Source: CAIVAT01 sp038212325
GTDB lineage: Bacteria; Bacteroidota; Bacteroidia; Bacteroidales; FEN-979
NCBI GenBank assembly: GCA_038212325.1
Contig: JBBQUQ010000093.1
Location: forward strand, 1-12,836
Reading direction: 5' to 3'
Length of the DNA: 12,836 bases
Part shown: piece by piece, positions 6,318 to 12,836 of the stretch
Layout: each line of letters starts with the position of its first letter
How positions within the stretch are numbered: the first letter of the stretch is position 1
The notes under the pieces: model-generated
Told to the model about the DNA's origin: nothing
Databases searched by the model: none
Seen by the model: the letters and a program-made list of their open reading frames with translations, nothing else
Made by a program: the position numbers and the translations under genes

Positions 6318-8423
6318 ATGACAACACCATTCCTTGAAACCCCGATTGAATACCTTAAAGGCGTTGGGCCGGCGAGGGCCGGGCTCCTGAAAAAAGAGCT
6401 GAATATTCATACGTTCGGGGATTTGCTCACCTGCTTCCCGTTTCGCTACGTCGACCGGAGCAGGTTTCTTCAGATTGCCGACATCCGGGATGAGAATGCC
6501 TACATCCAGATCAAAGCCAGACTGGTATCTGTTCAAACCATCGGCGCAGCGCATCACCAGCGATTGGTAGCGACTGTACGCGATGCGAGTGGGGAGATAG
6601 ATCTTGTCTGGTTCCAGGGGATCAAATGGGTTCTCGACATGCTCTCGCCCCAGCAGGAATATGTCATTTTCGGCAAGCCTGGCATCTTTAACGGGCGTTG
6701 GAACATCCCCCACCCCGACCTTGAAATTCCTTCAACGCAACCGATAAGCCTGAGCGAAATAATCAGGCCGATATACAACTCGACAGAAAAGCTCAAATCC
6801 AAAGGGCTTGATTTCAAAGGGATTGGCAAACTTGTGAAGACCATTTTGCTGAATGAGAAATTCAACATGCCGGAAAGCCTCACCCCCGGAATTATTCATG
6901 GCATCCGATTGATGAACAGGCAGGAGGCATTTGTGAATATCCACTTCCCGCAAAGCCCCGAATTGCTAAAAAAGGCACAAACCCGGCTGAAGTTCGAAGA
7001 GTTGTTCTACATTCAGCTCCGGCTTGCAAAACAACGCTATGGCCGACAGCTGAAACACGAAGGACACAGGTTCCTGAAGGTAGGCGACCATGTAAACCAG
7101 TTTTACCGCCATCATCTCACGTTTGCCCTTACCGAAGCTCAAAAGCGGGTTATCAGGGAGATCAGGGCCGATCTTGGATCAGGAAACCAGATGAACCGGC
7201 TTCTGCAGGGCGATGTTGGCAGCGGTAAAACCCTTGTTGCCCTGATGACCATGCTCATTGCACTCGATAACCAGTTCCAGAGTTGTCTGATGGCCCCTAC
7301 CGAAATACTTGCCCGGCAGCATTTCAATACCATTTCAGGGATGCTCACCGGCCTGGATGTGGTTGTCAGGCTGCTTACCGGTTCAACCAGGCCAGCTGAA
7401 AGGCGCGAAATCAGGGAAGGCCTGGACAACGGTTCCATCCACATTCTGATCGGAACACATGCCCTGCTAGAAGAGCATGTAAAGTTTAAAAATCTTGGAC
7501 TCGTGGTTATTGACGAACAGCACCGGTTCGGTGTTGCCCAGCGGGCCAAACTCTGGGAGAAAAACACGGTAACCCCGCACATCCTGGTCATGACAGCAAC
7601 TCCGATCCCGCGTACCCTTGCCATGACCCTTTATGGCGATCTGGATACCTCCGTGATTGATGAACTGCCCCCCGGACGAAAACCCATTGTGACAAAACAT
7701 GTTTACGAACCAGAGAGGGGAAAAGTCTACAAGTTCATTCGCGACAACGTGGGCGAAGGCCGGCAGGTCTATATCGTGTTTCCGCTCATCCAGGAATCTG
7801 AAACGCTTGACCTGAAGAACCTGGCTGATGGACATAAAAGCATCATCGAGATGTTCCCCTCCCCGCAATATGCGGTGAGCATGATACATGGCCAGATGAA
7901 GCAGCAGGAAAAAGACGAGGGGATGAAACGGTTTTTGGAGCATAAAACACAGATCATGGTAGCGACAACAGTGATCGAAGTCGGCGTGGATGTGCCCAAT
8001 GCCACCATCATGCTGATTGAGAATGCAGAAAGGTTTGGTCTTTCACAACTTCACCAGCTCAGAGGCCGGGTTGGCAGGGGCAGCGATCAATCTTACTGCA
8101 TCCTGATGAGCAGTTATGAACTTTCGGCAGAAGCAAAAAAGCGCCTCTCCACGATGGTACGCACCAATGATGGATTCGAGATCGCTGAAACCGATCTGCA
8201 ACTCCGGGGCCCCGGCGACCTCCAGGGCACCCAGCAAAGCGGCATCATGGATTTGCGCATTGCAGACATTGTTAAAGATGAAAAAATACTAAAATATGCC
8301 CGGAACCTGGCTTCAGAGATTATCAGCCGCGATCCCTCCCTTACAAAAGAAGAAAATGACATTCTGGCACTTCACCTGCTCAATATGGACAGGAAGCAAC
8401 AAAATTGGGGGCTGATCTCATAG
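6318..8423 (+). CDS. recG: ATP-dependent DNA helicase RecG
   Basis: RecG is a monomeric superfamily 2 helicase that reverses stalled replication forks and processes branched DNA in the cytoplasm. The N-terminal part (to about residue 250) is the wedge region, opening with TPIEYLKGVGPARAGLL and FPFRYVDRS and containing the OB fold that grips the junction. Helicase motifs follow: Walker A GDVGSGKT (298-305), motif Ia PTEILARQHF, motif II DEQH (399-402), motif III TATPIPRTLAMT, motif IV MIHGQM, motif V TTVIEVGVDVPNA and motif VI HQLRGRVGRG (579-588). The C-terminal GPGDLQGTQQSG block is the TRG-type region that couples ATP hydrolysis to DNA movement. At 701 residues it is full length (E. coli RecG 693). 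No obvious TAnnTTTG box lies upstream; TGCTTTTG at 6252-6259 is a one-mismatch candidate inside the first hairpin. No link to the neighbouring T9SS genes is implied. Confidence 0.98.
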   Translation: MTTPFLETPIEYLKGVGPARAGLLKKELNIHTFGDLLTCFPFRYVDRSRFLQIADIRDENAYIQIKARLVSVQTIGAAHHQRLVATVRDASGEIDLVWFQGIKWVLDMLSPQQEYVIFGKPGIFNGRWNIPHPDLEIPSTQPISLSEIIRPIYNSTEKLKSKGLDFKGIGKLVKTILLNEKFNMPESLTPGIIHGIRLMNRQEAFVNIHFPQSPELLKKAQTRLKFEELFYIQLRLAKQRYGRQLKHEGHRFLKVGDHVNQFYRHHLTFALTEAQKRVIREIRADLGSGNQMNRLLQGDVGSGKTLVALMTMLIALDNQFQSCLMAPTEILARQHFNTISGMLTGLDVVVRLLTGSTRPAERREIREGLDNGSIHILIGTHALLEEHVKFKNLGLVVIDEQHRFGVAQRAKLWEKNTVTPHILVMTATPIPRTLAMTLYGDLDTSVIDELPPGRKPIVTKHVYEPERGKVYKFIRDNVGEGRQVYIVFPLIQESETLDLKNLADGHKSIIEMFPSPQYAVSMIHGQMKQQEKDEGMKRFLEHKTQIMVATTVIEVGVDVPNATIMLIENAERFGLSQLHQLRGRVGRGSDQSYCILMSSYELSAEAKKRLSTMVRTNDGFEIAETDLQLRGPGDLQGTQQSGIMDLRIADIVKDEKILKYARNLASEIISRDPSLTKEENDILALHLLNMDRKQQNWGLIS

Positions 8424-8442
8424 CCGTGAACGATTTTATTGC

Positions 8443-8450
8443 TAATTTTG
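8443..8450 (+). promoter_or_regulatory. Candidate -7 promoter box of pheT
   Basis: TAATTTTG fits TAnnTTTG at all fixed positions and lies 20 bases before the pheT ATG, so transcription would begin about 14 bases ahead of the start codon. No convincing -33 TTG is seen at the usual distance. The recG-pheT gap is only 47 bases, too short for a T-box or an amino-acid attenuator. Confidence 0.45.
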
Positions 8451-8470
8451 CCCGTTAAACACGCAATCAA

Positions 8471-10945
8471 ATGAAGATTTCCTATAATTGGCTTCAGCAG
8501 TATCACAATTTTGATGCCGCACCTGACAAGGTGGCGGAAATGCTAACCGGATGCGGGTTGGAAGTAGAGGGCCTGGAGCCATTTCAATCGGTAAAAGGGG
8601 GTCTGCAAGGGATCGTGGTCGGTGAAGTGCTCACCTGTGAGAAACATCCCAACTCCGACCACCTTAGCCTTACCACTGTTGATGTGGGGTCGGGCACGCC
8701 CCTGAATATAGTTTGCGGCGCATCCAATGTTGCCAGAGGCCAAAAGGTAGTTGTCGCAACGATAGGCACTACCCTCTGCTTCAGCGACAAGGAGGTTATG
8801 CTTCAGCGAACCAAAATCAGGGGAGAAGTTTCAGAGGGTATGATCTGTGCCGAAGATGAACTGGGCCTGGGCTCCTCTCATGCCGGTATCATGATCCTTG
8901 ATCCGGGAGCCCCGGCAGGCATGCCGGCAAATGAATATTTTAACATCGAAGAAGATACCATTTTCACGATCGGATTAACTCCGAACCGTGTCGATGCAGC
9001 CTCTCATCTAGGTGTAGCGCGCGACCTGGTCGCAGTTGCCAATAATTTTGGCCGTGACGGGCTCCTGGTTTCAAATCGCTGCCATATCATTGAACCTGAT
9101 GTTGCCACTTTCAAAAGTGATACCGATAACAGGCATATCCAGGTCGTCATTGAAGACAAGGAAGCATGTCCAAGGTATTCCGGAATCACAATTTCCGGGA
9201 TACACGTTGCCGAATCCCCAGCCTGGTTAAAAAACCGGCTGATCAGCATCGGCATGCGTCCGATCAACAACATCGTCGACATCACCAATTATATCCTGAT
9301 GGAACTCGGACAGCCGCTGCATGCATTCGATTGTGATCAAATCACAGGGAACAGGGTTGTCGTTAAAAAACATCCCGGTGGAACAACGTTTGTCACGCTT
9401 GACGGCATTGAACGCACGTTGTCTGAAAACGACCTGATGATCTGCAATGCCAGTGAACCGATGTGCATCGCAGGTGTTTTCGGAGGCGTCAAGTCGGGTG
9501 TGACCGATGCAACCACCAGCATTTTTCTTGAAAGTGCTTACTTTGATCCGCGGCATATCCGCAGGAGTTCAAAGTTTCACGGACTTCAGACGGATGCATC
9601 CTTCAGGTTTGAGCGCGGTGCGAATTACGACATCACGGTTTTTGCGCTCAAGCGGGCGGCCATGATGATCAAGGAGATCGCCGGAGGTGAAATTTCATCT
9701 GAAATCGTCGATGTTTATACGTCACCCATACCAGTGCAAAACGTATTCCTCTCGTGGCAAAACCTCGACCGCCTGACCGGTAAAGTCCTCAGCCGGGAAG
9801 TGGTAAAAAGCATCCTCGCCGACCTGGGCATGGTCGTTTCCAGGGAACCCGAACAGGAAACCGGGATCATGGCGGAAATACCGGCGTATAAAGTTGACGT
9901 TACACGCGAAGCCGACCTAATAGAAGAGGTTTTACGCATTTATGGCTACAACAATATTGAACTCAGGGATGAGATCAGGGCTTCCATTTCTTATACAACG
10001 GTCCCTGACCCGGAGAAGGTTCAAAATCTTGCAGCGGATTACCTGGCTGCAAACGGGTTCAATGAAATCATGAACAATTCGCTGACCAGGTCGACCTATT
10101 ATACCGGAAATCAAGACTACCCGGTTGAGCAGTCAGTAAAAATGATGAACCCGATCAGTCGCGACCTCGATGTAATGAGGCAGACGCTGCTTTTCGGGGC
10201 GCTTGAAAGCATTGTTTATAATCAGAACCGGAAGATTTCAGACCTTAAAATGTTCGAATTCGGCAGGGTTTACTCGACCGCATCGTTGAAAAAAGAACCG
10301 CTCCCGGGTTATCATGAAGAAAAACACCTTGCACTGATTATGACTGGCCGTTCGCAGCCTGAGAGCTGGAACGCATCAGACAAGCCTGTTGATTTCTATA
10401 CCTTGAAAGGCTACCTGGAAGGGGTATGCGCCAGGCTGGCCATCTCTGCTGACCGGTTTGACATACAGCCATTCAAATCGGGCCATATTGATGATGGACT
10501 GCAATATTTATCGAACGGCAGGAACATTTTCATCATAGGATCACTTGCCAGGCAAATCCTGAATGCCTTCGACTGCAGGCAGCCGGTATTTTATGGGGAG
10601 GTGAACTGGGATCACTTGTTTTCACTCATACCAGCGAAGAGTTTGCAGTTCAGTGGACTTCCGAAATTTCCTGAAGTGCGGCGGGATTTAGCCCTGCTGG
10701 TGGATGCGGAAATCACTTTTGCCCAAATTGAACGACTGGCTTTTCAGACGGAGAAGAAGCTATTGAAGAAAATCGGCTTATTTGACGTGTATGAAGGGGA
10801 AAAAATAGCTTCAGGCAAAAAATCCTATGCCTTGAATTTCATCCTTCAGGACGAAGAAAAAACACTGACAGATAAGGAGATCGAGAAAATCATGAATAAA
10901 CTCCTGCAGGCCATGGCCAGTAATTTCAATGCACAACTCAGATAA
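8471..10945 (+). CDS. pheT: Phenylalanine--tRNA ligase beta subunit
   Basis: PheT is the large subunit of the cytoplasmic alpha2-beta2 synthetase that charges tRNA-Phe; PheS holds the catalytic site. Domains in order: N-terminal MKISYNWLQQY segment, EMAP-type tRNA-binding OB fold (about 46-155, with IVVGEVL at 48-54 and KHPNSDHL), the B3/4 editing region (about 215-390) with GMRPINNIVDITNY (261-274) and GQPLHAFD, the B5 domain with DLIEEVLRIYGYNNI (482-496), the catalytic-like core, and the C-terminal FDX-ACB anticodon-binding domain (about 727-824, beginning FSGLPKFPEVRRDLALLVD). The length of 824 residues is normal (E. coli 795; somewhat longer in Bacteroidota). pheS is not adjacent, so subunit balance must be set between separate loci. 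The activator gene starts 8 bases after the stop and is likely co-transcribed. Confidence 0.98.
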   Translation: MKISYNWLQQYHNFDAAPDKVAEMLTGCGLEVEGLEPFQSVKGGLQGIVVGEVLTCEKHPNSDHLSLTTVDVGSGTPLNIVCGASNVARGQKVVVATIGTTLCFSDKEVMLQRTKIRGEVSEGMICAEDELGLGSSHAGIMILDPGAPAGMPANEYFNIEEDTIFTIGLTPNRVDAASHLGVARDLVAVANNFGRDGLLVSNRCHIIEPDVATFKSDTDNRHIQVVIEDKEACPRYSGITISGIHVAESPAWLKNRLISIGMRPINNIVDITNYILMELGQPLHAFDCDQITGNRVVVKKHPGGTTFVTLDGIERTLSENDLMICNASEPMCIAGVFGGVKSGVTDATTSIFLESAYFDPRHIRRSSKFHGLQTDASFRFERGANYDITVFALKRAAMMIKEIAGGEISSEIVDVYTSPIPVQNVFLSWQNLDRLTGKVLSREVVKSILADLGMVVSREPEQETGIMAEIPAYKVDVTREADLIEEVLRIYGYNNIELRDEIRASISYTTVPDPEKVQNLAADYLAANGFNEIMNNSLTRSTYYTGNQDYPVEQSVKMMNPISRDLDVMRQTLLFGALESIVYNQNRKISDLKMFEFGRVYSTASLKKEPLPGYHEEKHLALIMTGRSQPESWNASDKPVDFYTLKGYLEGVCARLAISADRFDIQPFKSGHIDDGLQYLSNGRNIFIIGSLARQILNAFDCRQPVFYGEVNWDHLFSLIPAKSLQFSGLPKFPEVRRDLALLVDAEITFAQIERLAFQTEKKLLKKIGLFDVYEGEKIASGKKSYALNFILQDEEKTLTDKEIEKIMNKLLQAMASNFNAQLR

Positions 10946-10953
10946 ATCATTCC

Positions 10954-12183
10954 ATGGATATTCAAACCATCAAACAACGCTTTGGAATCATCGGAAACTC
11001 TCCGTTGCTCGACAGGGCCATTGATATTGCCCGGCAGGTAGCTGCCACCGACATTACCGTGCTGATCAGCGGCGAGAGCGGAACCGGCAAGGAGTTCTTC
11101 CCAAAGATTATCCACCAGATGAGTGCCCGGAAACATGGTCCGTATATCGCGGTGAATTGTGGCGCTATTCCGGAGGGAACAATCGATTCAGAACTTTTCG
11201 GACACGAGAAAGGATCCTTTACCGGTGCACATGAGGCCCGAAAAGGGTACTTTGAAGTAGTGGATGGCGGTACGATTTTCCTTGACGAAGTCGCAGAACT
11301 CCCGCTGGGAACCCAGGTCAGGCTTTTGCGGGTGCTGGAATCAGGCGAATTCATGCGGGTTGGCTCTTCGAAAGTTTTAAAGACGAATGTGCGTGTTGTC
11401 GGCGCCACCAATGTGAACATTCCTGATGCCATCTCCAATGCAAAATTCAGGCAGGACCTGTATTACCGATTGAATACCGTTCCCATTCTTGTTCCTGCAT
11501 TGCGGGAACGAAAGGATGATATTTACCTTTTGTTCAGGAAATTCGCCTCTGATGCTGCTGAAAAATACCGCATGCCGGCCATTCAGCTTGACGATGACGC
11601 CCAGCAGGTGGTCAGGAACTTTCGATGGCCAGGCAACATCCGCCAGTTGAAAAATCTGACTGAACAGCTTTCAATCATAGAAAAAAACAGGATGATCGAC
11701 GGAGCAACCCTGCTCAAATATATGCCGCAGGGCCAATCGAGCGAGCTTCCGGTTCTTTTCAAAGGGGAAGATTCCTCTAAATTCAATGAACGCGAGCTGC
11801 TTTACAAAGTGCTGTTCGACATGAAAAAGGACATGAATGACCTGAAGCAGCTGGTGATGAACCTGATGCAACATGACGCTGATCTCAGCAACAATCTTGG
11901 GGAAAACACCCAACTGATCCAACGGCTCTACAAGGACCTTGAGGAGGTGAAAGAGCCTACTCAGCCAGTGGTTCTTCACCACCAGGACAACCGGTTTGAC
12001 GACCAGGAGCCTATACAGGAGCCGGAAGAGGTTGAGGAATCCCTTTCACTAGAGAAAAAGGAGATCGATTTCATTAAGCGCGCCCTTTCAAAGCATGAAG
12101 GCAAGCGAAAAGATGCTGCAAATGAACTCGGAATTTCAGAACGGACGCTCTACCGCAAGATCAAAGAATTCGACATCGGGTAA
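10954..12183 (+). CDS. Sigma-54-dependent AAA+ transcriptional activator, no N-terminal sensor domain
   Basis: This is a bacterial enhancer-binding protein: a AAA+ ATPase that remodels sigma-54 RNA polymerase. The AAA+ domain begins almost at once (GIIGNSPLLDRAIDIA, from about residue 11), so there is no receiver, PAS or GAF domain. Visible motifs are Walker A GESGTGKE (40-47), the sigma-contact loop GSFTGA (87-92, GAFTGA in most relatives), Walker B GGTIFLDE (105-112), sensor 1 VGATN (149-153), LYYRLN, LRERKDDI and sensor 2 WPGNIRQL (225-232). Residues about 270-365 form an extra region: a probable coiled coil (ERELLYKVLFDMKKDMNDLK) and an acidic, Glu-rich linker. The end is a Fis-type helix-turn-helix (KRKDAANELGISERTLYRKI). 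The gene starts 8 bases after pheT and precedes lptE. Its target promoters and signal are unknown; rpoN is not in the window. Confidence 0.92.
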   Translation: MDIQTIKQRFGIIGNSPLLDRAIDIARQVAATDITVLISGESGTGKEFFPKIIHQMSARKHGPYIAVNCGAIPEGTIDSELFGHEKGSFTGAHEARKGYFEVVDGGTIFLDEVAELPLGTQVRLLRVLESGEFMRVGSSKVLKTNVRVVGATNVNIPDAISNAKFRQDLYYRLNTVPILVPALRERKDDIYLLFRKFASDAAEKYRMPAIQLDDDAQQVVRNFRWPGNIRQLKNLTEQLSIIEKNRMIDGATLLKYMPQGQSSELPVLFKGEDSSKFNERELLYKVLFDMKKDMNDLKQLVMNLMQHDADLSNNLGENTQLIQRLYKDLEEVKEPTQPVVLHHQDNRFDDQEPIQEPEEVEESLSLEKKEIDFIKRALSKHEGKRKDAANELGISERTLYRKIKEFDIG

Positions 12184-12190
12184 TATTGCC

Positions 12191-12198
12191 TACCTTTG
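12191..12198 (+). promoter_or_regulatory. Candidate -7 promoter box of lptE
   Basis: TACCTTTG fits the Bacteroidota -7 consensus TAnnTTTG at every fixed position and begins 7 bases after the stop of the sigma-54 activator. Transcription would begin near 12205, giving a leader of about 50 bases to the ATG at 12256. A -33 TTG is not clear (TTCGAC near 12169-12174 is the nearest). The element points to housekeeping transcription of lptE rather than sigma-54 control. Confidence 0.5.
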
Positions 12199-12255
12199 TG
12201 CTAAACTGATTATGTGCTGATACAAAGATTTCACCGGTACCAAGAGATGCCTGCC

Positions 12256-12759
12256 ATGAAATGGGCAATGCCTTTGTTTGTTCTGATGCTGGCCTTTACC
12301 TGTTCCTGCCGCATGAGTTATTCGTTCACCGGGGCTTCGATTTCACCGAATGTGAAAACAGTTTCAATCGCACGGTTCCCAAACAATGCCAACCTGGTTG
12401 TTCCCACCTTGTCAAGAACAGTAACTGATGCCATTCGCGACTATTTCACTTCGCAAACGAACCTGAATCTTGTAGACCGGAATGGCGACCTGAACCTGGA
12501 TGGAACCATAACCCAATATGTTGTTCAGCCCGTTGCCATCCAGGGGAATGAAACGGCGGCGCTGAACAGGCTCACCATTTCCTTAAGCGTAAAATTTACG
12601 AATAAAACAGATCCGAAGCAGAACTGGGAATCAACATTCTCCCGCTTCCAGGATTATTCCAGCACCTTCAATCTGTCATCCGTGCAGGACGGGCTCATCA
12701 GGGACATTACTGCCCAGCTTGCCCAGGATGTGTTCAATAAAGCCGTTGTCAACTGGTAA
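12256..12759 (+). CDS. lptE: LptE-like LPS transport lipoprotein (Bacteroidota type)
   Basis: LptE is an outer-membrane lipoprotein that plugs the LptD barrel and helps deliver lipopolysaccharide to the cell surface. With the ATG at 12256 the protein has 167 residues and a short lipoprotein signal (MKW, hydrophobic core 4-14), ending in TCSC with Cys18 as the likely lipidated residue. The mature part shows the Bacteroidota LptE pattern: YSFTGASI, VKTVSIARFPNNA, LVDRNGDLNLDGTITQY, ALNRLTISLSVKFTNK, a VQDGLIRDI helix and the end VFNKAVVNW. Two earlier in-frame starts are possible, ATG 12247 and GTG 12214; I prefer 12256 because it gives a normal lipoprotein signal and a leader that fits the promoter at 12191-12198. 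Neither start has a good ribosome-binding site. lptD is not in the window. Confidence 0.85.
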   Translation: MKWAMPLFVLMLAFTCSCRMSYSFTGASISPNVKTVSIARFPNNANLVVPTLSRTVTDAIRDYFTSQTNLNLVDRNGDLNLDGTITQYVVQPVAIQGNETAALNRLTISLSVKFTNKTDPKQNWESTFSRFQDYSSTFNLSSVQDGLIRDITAQLAQDVFNKAVVNW

Positions 12760-12785
12760 TTCAGCCAAAAGATGATTCAAAACGC

Positions 12786-12836
12786 ATGACCAGCCAGCAA
12801 TTTTCGGAATTCTTGCTTGACCCCGGCCTGGTGAAC
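12786..12836 (+). CDS. Partial unknown protein, N-terminus only
   Basis: An open frame begins at ATG 12786 and runs off the window after 17 codons (MTSQQFSEFLLDPGLVN). It starts 26 bases after the lptE stop. A nearer ATG at 12772 leads to a stop after five codons and is not used. The position directly after lptE and the short helical start with a proline turn resemble the tetratricopeptide-like unknown protein that often lies between lptE and secG in Bacteroidota. That identity comes from gene order and a very short stretch, so it is tentative. No function can be assigned from what is visible. Confidence 0.5.
   Translation, partial: MTSQQFSEFLLDPGLVN

Noticed and set aside
7139..7943. Long antisense open frames opposite recG (158-161 codons)
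   Set aside because: They lie entirely opposite strongly conserved RecG helicase motifs, have no recognisable domain or start signal, and are expected shadows of codon bias on the + strand. The same holds for the antisense frames opposite porP (757-1230) and opposite the sigma-54 activator (10962-11438).
8424..8470. T-box or phenylalanine attenuator ahead of pheT
   Set aside because: The gap is only 47 bases, has no leader peptide rich in Phe codons and no terminator hairpin, and the likely transcript leader is about 14 bases.
12171..12195. Sigma-54 (-24/-12) promoter ahead of lptE, which would make it a target of the adjacent activator
   Set aside because: A GGG and a TTGC are present, but the GG-to-GC spacing is 7-9 bases instead of the required 10. 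The TAnnTTTG box explains the site better.
1..12836. Mobile elements, CRISPR arrays, tRNA or rRNA genes
   Set aside because: I saw no transposase or integrase coding sequence, no regularly spaced repeats, and no tRNA- or rRNA-like stretch. All intergenic gaps are about 100 bases or shorter, apart from the 123 bases at the left edge.

Overview
The window is ordinary-looking chromosome from a member of the Bacteroidota. It carries the core of the type IX secretion system (T9SS), the Bacteroidota-type lipopolysaccharide transport lipoprotein LptE, and promoter-like boxes of the Bacteroidota form TAnnTTTG. Most gene starts lack a Shine-Dalgarno sequence. GC content looks intermediate. The order porP-gldK-gldL-gldM-gldN is the order of the porPKLMN operon of Porphyromonas gingivalis, and GldL is long like PorL, so a Bacteroidales-type lineage is my best guess. 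The genus cannot be named from this window.

Bases 1-123 hold no recognisable gene; three small hairpins lie in the first 60 bases. Bases 124-6234 form a T9SS cluster, all on the + strand with gaps of 101, 45, 37 and 18 bases. PorP/SprF is an outer-membrane barrel. GldK is a lipoprotein that forms the periplasmic ring with GldN. GldL and GldM form the inner-membrane, proton-driven rotary motor. Two hairpins, one followed by a T-run, close the cluster at 6246-6302.

Bases 6318-8423 encode the complete replication-fork helicase RecG. Bases 8471-10945 encode the beta subunit of phenylalanyl-tRNA synthetase (PheT), without pheS beside it. Eight bases after pheT comes a sigma-54 AAA+ activator with no N-terminal sensory domain (10954-12183), then lptE (12256-12759), then the first 17 codons of another gene running off the edge. 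The order activator-lptE-short unknown gene resembles a housekeeping neighbourhood seen in many Bacteroidota, often followed by secG.

All genes lie on the + strand. I see no RNA genes, insertion sequences, CRISPR arrays, prophage genes or broken genes. I found no clearly undescribed system. The points most worth a second look are the long repeat-bearing coiled coil of GldL, the strong ribosome-binding site used only by gldN, the sensor-less sigma-54 activator beside lptE, and the loss of the catalytic cysteines in GldK.
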